Shown here piece by piece: positions 20,277-37,985 of a DNA stretch of 64,000 nucleotides. The translations under genes were made by a program, and so were the position numbers. A model generated the notes under the pieces. It saw only the letters and a list, made by a program, of their open reading frames with translations, ran no database searches and was not told the DNA's origin. The stretch spans positions 376,882 to 440,881 of the forward strand of contig NW_023365773.1 of assembly GCF_000003815.2 (NCBI RefSeq), in the 5' to 3' direction. Origin of the DNA: Branchiostoma floridae. Its lineage: Eukaryota > Chordata > Leptocardii > Amphioxiformes > Branchiostomatidae. Positions within the stretch are counted from its first letter, which is position 1. Every line of letters begins with the position of its first letter.

Positions 20277-22367
20277 CTCTAGCCGGCTTTAGTTGTGTGA
20301 CCGGCTTACTCCTCTATTTGTTTCATTTCTACGATTTCCAGCGACCCGGAGTCTGGTAGAGACTATATAGTACACGTACTGGGATGATGTAATAAGGAAC
20401 ACCTCTAGTTTGGTCCGTACTTTGTTTACGCTGTAATTTCATGTAGATAATGAAATCAGTAAGAGTGACAACATGCCATTACAGGGGGGACAAATCTGAC
20501 GACACGAGAATTGCAGGCGACACCGGAATGATGGATTGTCACAAATTATCGATTAATGAATCGATCGATCACATTGATACCTTCAGGGGATCTGTTGAAC
20601 AATTCAGCAGCGTGGGAAACTTCTTTTCTACTAAAATTGCTCACAGAATTAAACGACTGGGAGTACATACATTAATCCAGAAAATTAAAGATGATGTAAT
20701 GTAATGTAATGTAAAATGTAGTTCTGTATCCCTTTTTTGTAGCTTGTAGCTGACAATACCAAAGTCACTGTACTTTTTGTCGTGTCAATAAATCTTGCTG
20801 TAATAAATACATGTATAGTTTACCCAAAGTCAACTGCTGCTTGTCTATATTTTCAAGAGCACCAGTTTTAAAAAAATTGGAATCATTTATGTAATTCTTA
20901 TACACTAGAATTGAGAATAAACGATAGGGAACATTTATAATACTTTTGTTATCATACGCAATGTATTGACCCTATTGTTTGAAAAAATACAAGCTGATAA
21001 AGTCTTTGCGTCTCTTTGCAACATACCTGGTATTGTCTGAAAGTCAAAAGTCAAAAGGGTGATCAAATCTCACTTAAGGCACGTGTATAATGGACACACC
21101 TCTAAACGCCCAAGAAGCGTAACTTAAGATTTTCCACGCCGTGAAAACGCGATAATGTGTCGCTTGAAAAAAAGGCTGCATAACGGGAGGGTAATTTAGG
21201 GCTTTTATAAAGCTTTTATCTCAGAAACAGAAAGGTTGGGTTCCTACACGCGCTGAAAAGATGTCCAGTGATCCGAATCATTGGGCGGCTATCAGTGATG
21301 ATAAGGGGCAGATACATCACATGGTTATCGCAGGGAGGTATGGTAATTGCAGGGATAATTGTATCCGCCTGGGGGCGCGCGGGTGCACCCGGCTGGAACA
21401 TGCCGCTACGTTTCTGGTTGCTTGGCGATGGTAAGTACGGATAGAGAAAGCACAGTCTTTGTTTTGTTCACAGTTGGTACGGGATTTTGATATGATTAGA
21501 TTCTTTTAAGGGTCTCCTGTCATCTTGAGTTTGTTGTTGAAATAGTAGAGAAATCGACTAATGATAATAGTGGAGTTTACGCGAGTTCGGCGTTTCTGAT
21601 CATTTACAAAGTTGACAATGAAAGAGCTAAAGTGGAGTGAAATTAGAGAAAACACACTTTGTTTTCTTAGGGGAAGATTTTGATATAATAAGACTATTTT
21701 TTTTGGGGGGGGGTCTGTCATTTTGAGTTTGTTGCTAAAATACTAGTAGTACAGAAATGGACTAATTCAATAGTGGAGTTTAATCAGTTCAGAGTTTCAG
21801 ATCCTTTTGGATACAAAGTTGACAATGAAAGATTAGGACTAAACATAGAAATGTAAAAAAATAACAAAATGGGTATGTCGATCGTATCATAGTTTTGAAG
21901 CACGCAAGCATTCATTGCTGTACAACAATGTTGTTAAGACTTTTCTAACTACACCAGTTTGATCAGTTCGAGAAAAAAAACATACGCCTAAAGACAAAGC
22001 AGCAACCGCACGATAAATAATGAACAATAACTTGATGCTATAGAACTCAAATTTCAGCAGCAATATACATGCAACGAATCACATTCGTTTAGAATGCTCG
22101 TAACATTTCATCATTAAGCCGTTATGTTTGGAAGGTCTTGTTAAAAGATTTACAACACCTGTTACAAACAAACAAAGAAACAAACAAGCTGAGATTGTCT
22201 TCAATCGTCTTTAAGCGACGTTTGTGTCAACCTTTTGCCGAGTGATGCATCTTCTGTCAGTTTTCTGTGATAGATGGCTACTACATAGTCCTCTGGCAAA
22301 GTAGCAAAATAAACAAAAACGCAACACTTCAAATTGTCGACTCTCTGACTTCGGGTTACCTACGTAA
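20277..22367. other. Intergenic DNA, no supported gene
   Basis: It holds an element arm (20277-20372), an 84-codon open frame at 20450-20704 with no recognisable product, and a short ATG frame ending in a consensus donor near 21429 (gcgatg|gtaagt) that could be an exon but has no support. A diverged direct duplication lies at about 21480-21640 and 21666-21840. Confidence 0.4.
21480..21840 (+). repeat. Diverged tandem duplication of about 180 bp
   Basis: Both halves share attttgatat, tcttgagtttgttgttgaaa versus ttttgagtttgttgctaaaa, atagtggagttta and caaagttgacaatgaaaga in the same order. Confidence 0.75.
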
Positions 22368-22596
22368 GACCTACGTCACATTTCCAAACCTGGGCCGGGT
22401 CGGGCAGCTTTCGGAAACGAAAAGTATGATATAATAATCATCTGGTGTATAAAAGACACCAAACTACACAAGACGTATGGAGAATGGTCGTGGGAATTAT
22501 TTGTGCATATTTTTACGTGACTGTACATTTCTATTCTTCGTTTCCCGCACAAACAGCTTGGCGGGGCCCTGGTTTGGAAATGTGACGCTAGCCTAA
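22368..22596. mobile_element. MITE-like element, 'cacatttccaaac' family, second copy
   Basis: Ends gacctacgtcacatttccaa and ttggaaatgtgacgctagcc. It lies just downstream of the Arg/Ser-rich gene. Confidence 0.85.
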
Positions 22597-22604
22597 CATA
22601 TGTA

Positions 22605-22610
22605 TTTATT
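22605..22610 (-). terminator. Candidate polyadenylation signal for the R-R-x-S gene
   Basis: AATAAA on the minus strand lies about 40 bp downstream of the TGA at 22648. It abuts the palindromic element at 22368-22596, so cleavage would fall inside that element. Confidence 0.45.
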
Positions 22611-22647
22611 TTGTTTTCCACAAGTTTAAGACGATTTTTTTTGTTTC

Positions 22648-23697
22648 TCAGTAGAACAGTGAGGCCCGTCTAGACCTCCTCGCGGGGGGTCCCGTGGAAA
22701 GTTTGGTCAAAATCCTGCCTGTCCTCGTCTTTTGGACGACGGAAATCGGAACTTTTTGTGCTGGTTTCGGATTGAATCCGGAATTGACGCCAACGTTTAT
22801 AGCCTGCACTTGTTCAGTCGTTCCGAATCCGGATTTTCGCCTGGCAATGAAAGTTTGCAATTGGTCGCTGGATCCGGATGTAGCGGATATTATAGAATCT
22901 TGTAGTCGTGTTCCGGATTCTGATCCGGAACTGGTTCTAGATCCGGTGGATCCCGGTCTATTCCGGATTGGTACAGATGGAATTGTAGATGTACTTTCTA
23001 AAGCTGTTGACGAGGCGTCTACAGGGTTCAGGTAAGGCTCCTCGTACAAGGCGTACTGGACCAGCGAACCCCGGCGGGACACGGAACCGCTCACCGCAGG
23101 TCCTACGATAGATCCTCGGCGGGGAGGTGGACCTGGCCCCGTAGGCCCCGCGAGCGACCCTCGGCGAGAGTGTGAACCCAGCCCCGTAGGCCCTACAACA
23201 GACCCTCGGCGAGACTGAGGGACGGAGCCTATCATCGACGATGTTACAGAGGGTCTCCTTGAGACCGTGCCGACTAGCGAGGACGACACGGACTGCCGTC
23301 GGGACACAAAGCTCGACGACCCCGACTCCTTCACAGAGCTTCTCCGAGACTTTTCGTTGTCGGTCTGGACTCCTGCACTGTCCGACTCCGACTCGCCCGA
23401 CACCGAGGACAGTGTGGAGAGTCTTCGGCCGCCCTCGCCTCCCACCCCGCGGGACGTGGACCTGTGGAGCCGCTGGAGCCGGCTGAGTAGGGCCGGGGTG
23501 ATGAGGTATCCCGGGCCGGTGTCGGGCACGTGGGACTCGCCGTGCGGGTCCAGCTGGCCGGCGGCGGGGACTGCCATGCTCCACCGCCGGTTGGGAACCC
23601 GGGCGTCCGGTGCCGGCCGAGCCGCGTCCTCGGCAGGCTGGAAGGACGAACGGCGGATCCTCTCGTTCCGGAACCCGTCGTCTAGGAAACGGAGAAG
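22648..23697 (-). CDS. Terminal exon of an Arg/Ser-rich protein with repeated R-R-x-S motifs
   Basis: The frame is open from a clear acceptor (cccgttctccag, exon starting at 23697, phase 0) to TGA at 22648-22650, about 349 residues. I do not recognise the family. It is low complexity and Ser/Arg-rich, with 12 R-R-x-S motifs (RRSS, RRWS, RRLS, RRSS, RRQS, RRPS, four RRGS, RRKS, RRAS). Each fits the protein kinase A/G consensus. Six of them lie in a tandem repeat of 14-16 residues of the form SRRGSxxGPTGxGxx. High GC at third positions and the strong acceptor support real coding. An AATAAA on the minus strand (plus tttatt, 22605-22610) lies about 40 bp past the stop. It may belong with the exon at 25012-25562, but that donor is in a different phase, so at least one more exon, perhaps in the gap, would be needed. 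Confidence 0.6.
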   Translation of the reverse strand, partial: LLRFLDDGFRNERIRRSSFQPAEDAARPAPDARVPNRRWSMAVPAAGQLDPHGESHVPDTGPGYLITPALLSRLQRLHRSTSRGVGGEGGRRLSTLSSVSGESESDSAGVQTDNEKSRRSSVKESGSSSFVSRRQSVSSSLVGTVSRRPSVTSSMIGSVPQSRRGSVVGPTGLGSHSRRGSLAGPTGPGPPPRRGSIVGPAVSGSVSRRGSLVQYALYEEPYLNPVDASSTALESTSTIPSVPIRNRPGSTGSRTSSGSESGTRLQDSIISATSGSSDQLQTFIARRKSGFGTTEQVQAINVGVNSGFNPKPAQKVPISVVQKTRTGRILTKLSTGPPARRSRRASLFY

Positions 23698-23770
23698 CTG
23701 GAGAACGGGAAATATTATCATAGGATTAGCAGAATAAAAGACATAGCTCTTATCTAGCTTATTTATCAAT

Positions 23771-23812
23771 TAGTTGGTTGGTTGGTTGGTTGGTGATTAG
23801 TTGGTTGGTCGA
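23771..23812 (+). repeat. (GGTT)n microsatellite
   Basis: ttagttggttggttggttgg, imperfect at its end, upstream (minus strand) of the terminal R-R-x-S exon. Confidence 0.9.
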
Positions 23813-24897
23813 TTCGTTTGCAAAGAAGTGATTAGATATTGAACGTTTAAGTTTAGCAGAAGTTCCTGACAGAGCCCTATTTTAAATATGGTAGTCAAAA
23901 CCTAGACACACGTATACGGTATGGAGCTGCTAATATGTTTGTCACACGTTACGTATCATCATCATCATTTGTCATCCTCTGAGGTGCAGCAAATTACACG
24001 CATATCTATGACTATACTTATAGATACACCTGGTTTGTTTCAGTCAACCTATAGCTTCTTTGATTCTGCCATTTGCATGAAATACTGAAGAAAGGTGGAA
24101 AAATATTATGAACAAAGCAATAAGTCAAACAAACAAACACGGTAACAGGTGTTCCACTTTTGCTGCGTGATGACGTGTATCATCGGGGTAATGGAAATGA
24201 GATCATTACAAAAACGCCAAGTTTCCTTCGGGTGAAAATATGGTGTGCAGTCTTGCACGTATACGTGTCTTACACTGTTCAAAGTTCTCAATTGGGCCAA
24301 GTTAAACTTCATGAATGCCATGAATGCAAGGCGACATTAAGTTGACTGCAATGCGCAGCTTCTGAATCGTGTCGGGGAAGGGGAATTTCCACGCTTGATA
24401 AAAATAGCGTTGTATTGAAGGGCGACATGTGCTGAACGAATTCAAAAGTCAGTAAACAGAGAGTCTGTTTCTGTTCGTGGGTTTTAAAGGAAAACAATAC
24501 GAAATATGAAGACATTTTGAACAAAACGCTGAAGGACGGTAAATTTTGAGGAGATTCGTAGCGTTTCTTTTTTTTTTTGTCCTGTGGTCAACAGAGGGAT
24601 AAGTGAACGTACGGACAAATACATGTATGGCCGAATCAATGCAGTGCAAAGACCCTTGCAAAAATACAACCAATGCTAAACAAACCCTACAAATTGTTGA
24701 AATTTCATCATTGGTATAGTATTCTGTCCTTTTCATGCTTTTGACATTTTAACTACAGTGTTTTTATTGTAGCATCAACACAATCTACCCTTGATAAGAA
24801 GCTTAAGATGACTGAACAACAAAGACTGAAACCATGCAACCCAGTAAATAGTCAGACACATGCCGTACCTTATAGCCGTATTCCATGCTATGTTATG

Positions 24898-25000
24898 NNN
24901 NNNNNNNNNNNNNNNNNNNNNNNNNNNNNNNNNNNNNNNNNNNNNNNNNNNNNNNNNNNNNNNNNNNNNNNNNNNNNNNNNNNNNNNNNNNNNNNNNNNN
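24898..25000. other. Assembly gap (103 N)
   Basis: A run of N 12 bp downstream (on the minus strand) of the donor at 25012. It may hide an exon of the Arg/Ser-rich gene. Confidence 1.
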
Positions 25001-25011
25001 GGGTAGCTCAC

Positions 25012-25562
25012 CAAATCACGCCGTCGTGCGTCAGGTCTCCTAGCGACTCGTTGTGACCGTGAGAACATGTTCTACTCACGGCTGTAGAGTTTCTTGTAGT
25101 TCTGTTCTCAGTATTAGTTAGCGACTCTTCTCTCTTAGCAGCGGTAGAATTACTTGTAGCTGTCCACACGCTCTTAATAATCTCTTCAGTTGAGTCACAA
25201 CGTCTTGGCGACCCTGCTCTCTTTGGGGTCGAGTTCTTTCTAGTTCTCCCCTCGCCGTTCGGCGACAATCTCGGTAACTCGTCTCGTTTCAGAGACGCAG
25301 TGTTCTCGGTGAAGTTTCTGCTATTTCTTTCCCCTCCTTCCGTCCTCGTCGCTTGTGTAGCCGTTGAAGTTCCATTCCGAACAGCATAGCTCTTTGCAGC
25401 GTTTCCCTCCCCATTTCTTACCTCTCTCTGCACCCGGTCTTGTTTCGTGGACGTTTTCGTCGCTGCCGCGTGGTTTCTTGCAGTTCTTCCCCCGCCAGCC
25501 GACCCGGACTCTCCTGTTTTCGTCAAAATGGTTCTGCCGGGAGGCGAAACCCCCTCCATCAT
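25012..25562 (-). CDS. Probable first coding exon of an Arg/Ser/Thr-rich protein
   Basis: An ATG-initiated frame of 183 codons ends at a consensus donor (GATTTG|gtgagc, boundary at 25012), with two bases of the next codon in the exon. The product is hydrophilic and rich in Arg, Ser, Thr, Asn and Gly, with no recognised domain, signal peptide or membrane segment. The assembly gap at 24898-25000 begins 12 bp downstream, so the next exon cannot be seen. Composition and strand match the terminal exon at 22648-23697, so one gene is plausible. The phases do not join directly. Confidence 0.45.
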
Positions 25563-27724
25563 TCATTAGAGTTTTCAAACACCGGAAATGTTCAGACGTC
25601 GGTTAGAAGACTTGAAATGTCGTAAATCACTAAGTACTGCCGAGCGGGGCGTGATCATGATTTATGGTACATTTCTGAGTCCACAGTTCTGCTCGGGAAT
25701 GTACCTAAGCCGTCACGGCGTCTTCTCCCGTGTCTTCAGACAAGATAAGACGGCTGGGCATTAAGACGTCTTCGTTCACCGTCTTGAGACAATCTTCACG
25801 AGTCATCTGCAAGACGTGATCTTAAGAGGCTTAGCGGTGTTTACAGTGTAGAAGGTGGCAAAATCAACACTTTTGGGACCGTACCATAAATTACCGTTCA
25901 CAGCACCGTGAAGCTTGTGTAGAATTATCAGGACAGTTTTGCCGCGATGTCTCTCTCTCTCGTTGTTGTTCGTAAATCCCGTAGACTGTCGTCTCTGTCA
26001 CGTCCGGCCCGTATCCACACCTGACACAGGTGAGCACAGGTAAGCTTACAAAGGTAAGCACAGTTTAGGCTACAAATGACGCCTTGGTGATCGGCAGGTA
26101 AGCTTAGGTGAATCATCTTAAGAAACCCATGGTATACTTAAGTGTCCGCTCCTCACATGCGTCTTGTAAACAACTTGTCCGTTGTTTTTCCTAACGCGGT
26201 TGGTATCTTAAATGTTAACCCAGCTAACATCAGTCCGCTTTTCCCCCAGCGCTCTCCCAGGTCGGAGTGACCGTAGAAAGTGAAACCTGACATGTATGTT
26301 CTCTCCCGGGACCGGTGGAGTTTTGTTGTGTTTCCCTCCTAATCTGACCAGTTGTACCGGTACCTGACGCACCGTGTGTTTACGGGAGTTGTCAGGAGAG
26401 ACTGGCGGCTGTTCTCTCACGCGGAACCAAGGAGGGTCATTATGGACGTAAGGACCACGCCGAGTTCGGTGGGCAACTTTAGCCTAATTCTGAGGATGGC
26501 GTCGAGCCATTCCATAACCATATCCAGTTGCTTGAGTAACTACTTTTTGGTGTATCTTATTACCTGGATGTCTAACCTACATCGACGTATGGCGTCGAGC
26601 GTCTTGTCATTTAAGATCTTCCCGAAAAATAAGGGATTATTTGAGGCTCTCTTTGAATGACAAGCGCCGAAAACAAACGTCCAAGAAACACGGAAGAAAT
26701 TACAACTACTTTAACACGTAAGAGCTGTAGTTACCACAGAAGAATAACGGATTATTTGTAGCTCTCTTTGACTGACAGGCTACGAAAAAACACCAATTCA
26801 ATTTCTTTCTATAATTTTCAAGGTATCGTTCCAATTAACACAAAGGAAATTGCAACTACTGCATTACACGTAATTAGGAGCTGTGATCACTATTTCCTCA
26901 TCTTTAATTACTATGATAAAGCGTTTATTACACATCCTTGCATGATGGCTAACTGCAAGGAAAAGGAAATCAGCTGAAGAGAGTAATAGTATAGCATGTG
27001 ACTGTTCTGGTGTAAATATTGGCTATAACTTTCAACTTTTTGGGTTTGACTTCGACTTGTGTTCATTTCTAGTTTATTTATACTCTTCTTGTTTTCAAAA
27101 TTGAGGAACCTCAAATTTGTAGTCCCATATTTCGTAAGTCTTGAATCGGATTTTGTTTTTCTGTGCTATTTTTTGGGGGCAATTTGAGAATTCGAAGGGT
27201 GGGTCTTTCGAGGTCCGTCCCCCACAACTCATGAACGATGTATTGTATGGCCACTACATTTTCAGGGAATGATTTACACGTAAAACTATAAAATTGACAC
27301 AAGTTTGTCGTCATTTATTTGATTTTTTGCTAGAACCTTGGGAAAGGGCATTCCCACAGACTTCGGGTAGGCCCCCCCCAACACCCCCCCCCACACACCC
27401 CCGTCTGAATGGGGTTAAGGATGTCATCCACAAATTGTTATTACTGTGGCCTGGTAGTAAAGGGTGAAATCTGCCGGGTGTTCCGTGCGATGTGGAAGAA
27501 AGTTTGTTTACAGTCCGTCTGTTGGACCAGGTGGTTCGTGTTGTCGCTCCGTGAAGGGCAGAAGTAGGGCGGGCTCTCTAACCGTCTCCTAGCAACAATA
27601 ACAACTGTGTGGCCTCCTAAAAAGGAAGGCTAGTTATAGCCCACCTGGCCTTCCTAATACCCTGTCACATTTGGCGAAAATCGATCGGACGACGAGTCTG
27701 CGGCAATCGCCCGAGCCTCGCTCA

Positions 27725-27785
27725 TAATAATAACTTTATTGCACAACAATTGTACAAGGTACAAAGTATGGCTTACATGTGACAG
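27725..27785 (-). mobile_element. Retroposon 3' tail, reverse orientation
   Basis: aataactttattgcacaac, then aattgtacaaggtacaaagt, is the reverse complement of the AATAAA tail family seen in SZT2 introns. A decayed sense copy lies at about 62690-62740. Confidence 0.5.
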
Positions 27786-28019
27786 GGACGGTTTTCAGGT
27801 CAGGTGAAGAATACGCACAACCCTCTGTCGATCTTAAATATGGCCGATCTTCCATCGATTCCCCCCTAAGATCGTGGATAATGTGACAGGGATATAAATC
27901 ATAAAGCCGGCGTCAGTTCAGTTCTTGATTTGTGACGGGGGCTTAGGGTGTTATAGCTAGAAGAATTCGGCAAAAGTAGGGTGAATGATATCCAATAACA
28001 TCATTGTCGACGCCCTTAT

Positions 28020-28236
28020 ACCCCCTTTCCACTAGGACGACCTAACATTTGACAGATCGCTCAATGAATTCTATAGAAAAGAAAACAAAATTTTTACACT
28101 TTGTGTGTTTTGTTGTCTTCTCAGTCACACTTCTACGTTCTGTGTGATATACCCAGTGTGAAAGCGAAGGTTACACATATCCTATTTAGGTCGCAGTGAG
28201 AGCGCAGCGCGATCGTCGTCTAGTGGAAAGGGGGCC
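28020..28236. mobile_element. MITE-like element, copy 2
   Basis: It has the same ends and interior (cactttgtgtgttttgttgt, acccagtgtgaaagcgaagg) as the element at 9450-9686. Confidence 0.85.
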
Positions 28237-28487
28237 TTAACAATGGTAACGTTATCATACATAAAGGGGATTACCAACAAAAGGAGCCAGGTAGCCTCAC
28301 ATATCCCCACATTGTGTGGCTTTTTTAGCCTTTCAATCTGGGATTCCAAACTGTCCTAGATAGACAGGTGTGAAGATAAAGCCGGGGATGTCTGTTTGCG
28401 TGACAGCGGTGCATTTGAGTTTTGTTCTGCTGGCCACGTCCGTAACGCTTTGAAGTCTGAATCTTTGGAGTAACACAACAGATTACG

Positions 28488-28678
28488 CTTAGGTCACATT
28501 TCCAAACGGGTGGAATGTTTTAAGAAACGAAAAATTTTAAAATGTATACATAGAAATATACACAAATCATGCCCATGAATCTTGTTTGACATTTTGTATA
28601 TCTTGGTGGCTTTTATATCATTCGTTTCGCTCCCGAAAGCTGCCCAGCCGGGCCCCGGTTTGGAAATGTGACCTAAAC
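28488..28678. mobile_element. MITE-like element, 'cacatttccaaac' family, third copy
   Basis: Ends cttaggtcacatttccaaac and gtttggaaatgtgacctaaa. Intergenic. Confidence 0.85.
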
Positions 28679-29788
28679 CTTACAATGTTTAGGAGCTAGT
28701 GCTTTGTTTCTGACACGTAGTTCTACTGCTTGTATTTAAGTACTCCTTGTCACGCAAAGCAGCTTTTCTAAAACCCTTTTTTGTGAGGCTTAAATGTTTG
28801 CAAATCGTTTAAAGAACAAATATCTTAAATGTCCATGATACGTTGGTAAAGTACAGCCAAAGCTATCATCGCGCTCAATTAACCAAGGGTAGTCTCCTCC
28901 CTGGCGTCAGCTGATTTTTCCACTACATCAAAAACCTTTCCTCTGGACAAAAACGAAATGTACCTAATCACTATTGTATAGCGATAGACAAAATGGGTTA
29001 AATTAAGCAGGAACACTTTCTCTTTTGGATGCCAGATGACTTTTAACGTCACACCAGGTCAGATCCTTTGTTCTTAACCAGACCGAAGAAGTAAAAAAGC
29101 ACAGTGACTAATTGTGCTAAAGTAACATGAAAACTTTTTGTTGTCAATGCAGGCTGATGCAGATTCAGACACTAACTAGTATTCTTAAAGCAAAAAGTAC
29201 TTTAAATACATCTCTAACTACATTTTTTAGCCAGAGCTATCGAGTTTGAAAACCTGACAATACAGAGCGTGAAGCATTTCCAATCTCCTTGCTTTTTCTT
29301 TTTAGTGCCAACCGAATATTCTGTGAAATCAATTGTCAAAACCCTATAAATCCTAACAAACTGCATGCGCGTAGTAGAGGAATTATGGTGTAGCTGTTTG
29401 GAGCTTGCCTTGGCCATGTACTGCGTTAAAGTCCTTCTCCCTGCCCCCCCTGTTGTGTAAAATGTAAAGTAACTGTTACAACTATCGTTTTGCAGCAAAT
29501 TGAGAATTCCTCGAACAAAAAGCACATCGTCACCATTACATGATGAAAGCCATGCATCCCAGCTATCAGTGTACAGTTACCAGTAAAAGTCTTTTATGTG
29601 ACGAATGACTCTTCTGCAACATTAAACTCATTTTGCTCAAGACATTTACACATGTACTCGCAAACATTAGCAGTGTCCATCACAGACTACATGTATGTCT
29701 GGCAATTATTCTTTTACAATTAGCTGGATGGAAATGGTGTAGAACTAACTAAGAGAAAGCCATGCATTAGAAATTCACATTTACTAAT

Positions 29789-30289
29789 GTGAAAGAAAAT
29801 GGTCCTTCGACTAGTACTGGAGAATACTCATGTCATACTTTAAAAGCTTTATGCATGAGTAAGCTTTACAGTGTGACATGCCATCTCAGTTCCTTGGACT
29901 CATATCCTTTTCTAGTACAAATGTATAGTGTTTCTCATATGCTCAAGGTGTTTTTTTTACGCAAATGGTTTGCCAAGTCTACACACTTCAACAACTTTCC
30001 GTGGAATAATGTTCTTGGTTACAAACATAAAACTAAAAGGCACGGTCAGGATTTGAAAGACACATGCAGAAACAGACTAAAACAAGCTACAGTTAGAGTT
30101 AGCCTCTGTCTTCTTTATTCATATGACCTACATGTAGCAGGCTGTTTGTTATATTCTATCTGTTCCAGAACAGAACGGAACAACTTGAAGCAGTCCTGCA
30201 CAAACCTGACACCACCTTTTGAACCTGTCCACAGCTTTGGGACACCTGTCTATCCAGTACAACCAGATGTGTTTATGTTCGGTTTCTAG
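29789..30289 (+). CDS. Unsupported 166-codon open frame
   Basis: ATG to TAG with no recognised domain. The base composition is AT-rich, unlike the GC-rich third positions of the confirmed exons here, and there are no flanking exons I can name. An open frame of this length is only moderately unlikely by chance in a 64-kb window, so I treat it as probably non-coding. Confidence 0.12.
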   Translation: MKENGPSTSTGEYSCHTLKALCMSKLYSVTCHLSSLDSYPFLVQMYSVSHMLKVFFLRKWFAKSTHFNNFPWNNVLGYKHKTKRHGQDLKDTCRNRLKQATVRVSLCLLYSYDLHVAGCLLYSICSRTERNNLKQSCTNLTPPFEPVHSFGTPVYPVQPDVFMFGF

Positions 30290-31073
30290 CGGCGCAGGGG
30301 TACAGAGGGGTACACACATCATTGCCTGACTGGAGAAAATGGCAGGCTCCTATTGGCTCGTATTGGGTAATTAGATCTATTTTCTCCATGGTAATATGTG
30401 ACTTACACTGTCATCTTAGAAAGTTTTTTAGACGGACAGACTATAATATATCATGTAATTGGAAAAAATGGGGAATTGGCATTGGGTATTTAACGGACCT
30501 ATTCACTTCTTATACACATACATGAACATTTATATGCCGACATCTGCAAAAGTCCTTTTACAGCTCAAGATAGGAAAGTACATGCCCAGAAGTTTTTAAC
30601 TTCTTAAATTGTTGTAAATCCATGTGAAAAAACGTTTCTTCAGTGAAAGTCATTTTGGGGACAAACTTGATTTTGTAGAATTGTTGGTGAAAAGAACATG
30701 AATTGTGATGTTCCTATTCATATTACAACCATCCTAGTTTATAAAGTGTAAAGTACAGTGGAATCATTCCTTAAGCTACTGACATCTTTCACACCGCAGT
30801 CATCCCTCATATGATATCAAGTTATGCACTGAAAGGTATGAGTGCACACTTCATGTACTTGTGTCAATAAGCCTCTTGCCACTGAAGTTGTTGTACACAA
30901 CAAAACCAGACTGTGGTGACAGCCTCAATATATGTTTAAAATGGGAACTATGCTTTTTTTAACAGGAAGTATGCGGCTCCCCATGTCTTACTGCGGGACG
31001 ACTGCCATGCGAAAGATGTCCATAGCTAGAGGAAGTTGTGCACTCTACACAGCACATCCTAGTTTCTACAGCT

Positions 31074-37933
<6,860 letters not shown>

Positions 37934-37936
<3 letters not shown>

Positions 37937-37985
37937 TTTTGTCGATCTCTACTTTTCTTTTTCCTCGCAAAGATGGCCAGTCCCG
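37934..37985 (-). promoter_or_regulatory. PSMA1: PSMA1 start region with YY1-like site
   Basis: The start codon is the last triplet of its exon (aaaaATG|gtgagt). About 35 bp upstream on the coding strand is GCCATCTTTG (plus-strand aaagatggcc, 37970-37979), a YY1-type motif common near start sites of housekeeping genes. A purine-rich stretch follows (aggaaaaagaaaag). No TATA box is evident. Confidence 0.35.

Larger units (their letters stand above)
25563..31073. other. Gene-poor region between the Arg/Ser-rich gene and PSMA1
   Basis: I find no supported gene. It contains a cluster of CGTCTT/AAGACG motifs (25715-25820), four donor-like sites (26028-26100), a copy of the caagcaactgg element (about 26478-26585), poly-C runs (27366-27405), the elements at 28020-28236 and 28488-28678, and an unsupported 166-codon open frame at 29789-30289. 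Confidence 0.5.

Noticed and set aside
23241-23737. 156-codon plus-strand open frame
   Set aside because: It is the antisense shadow of the GC-rich R-R-x-S exon. The minus frame has the acceptor, stop and AATAAA.
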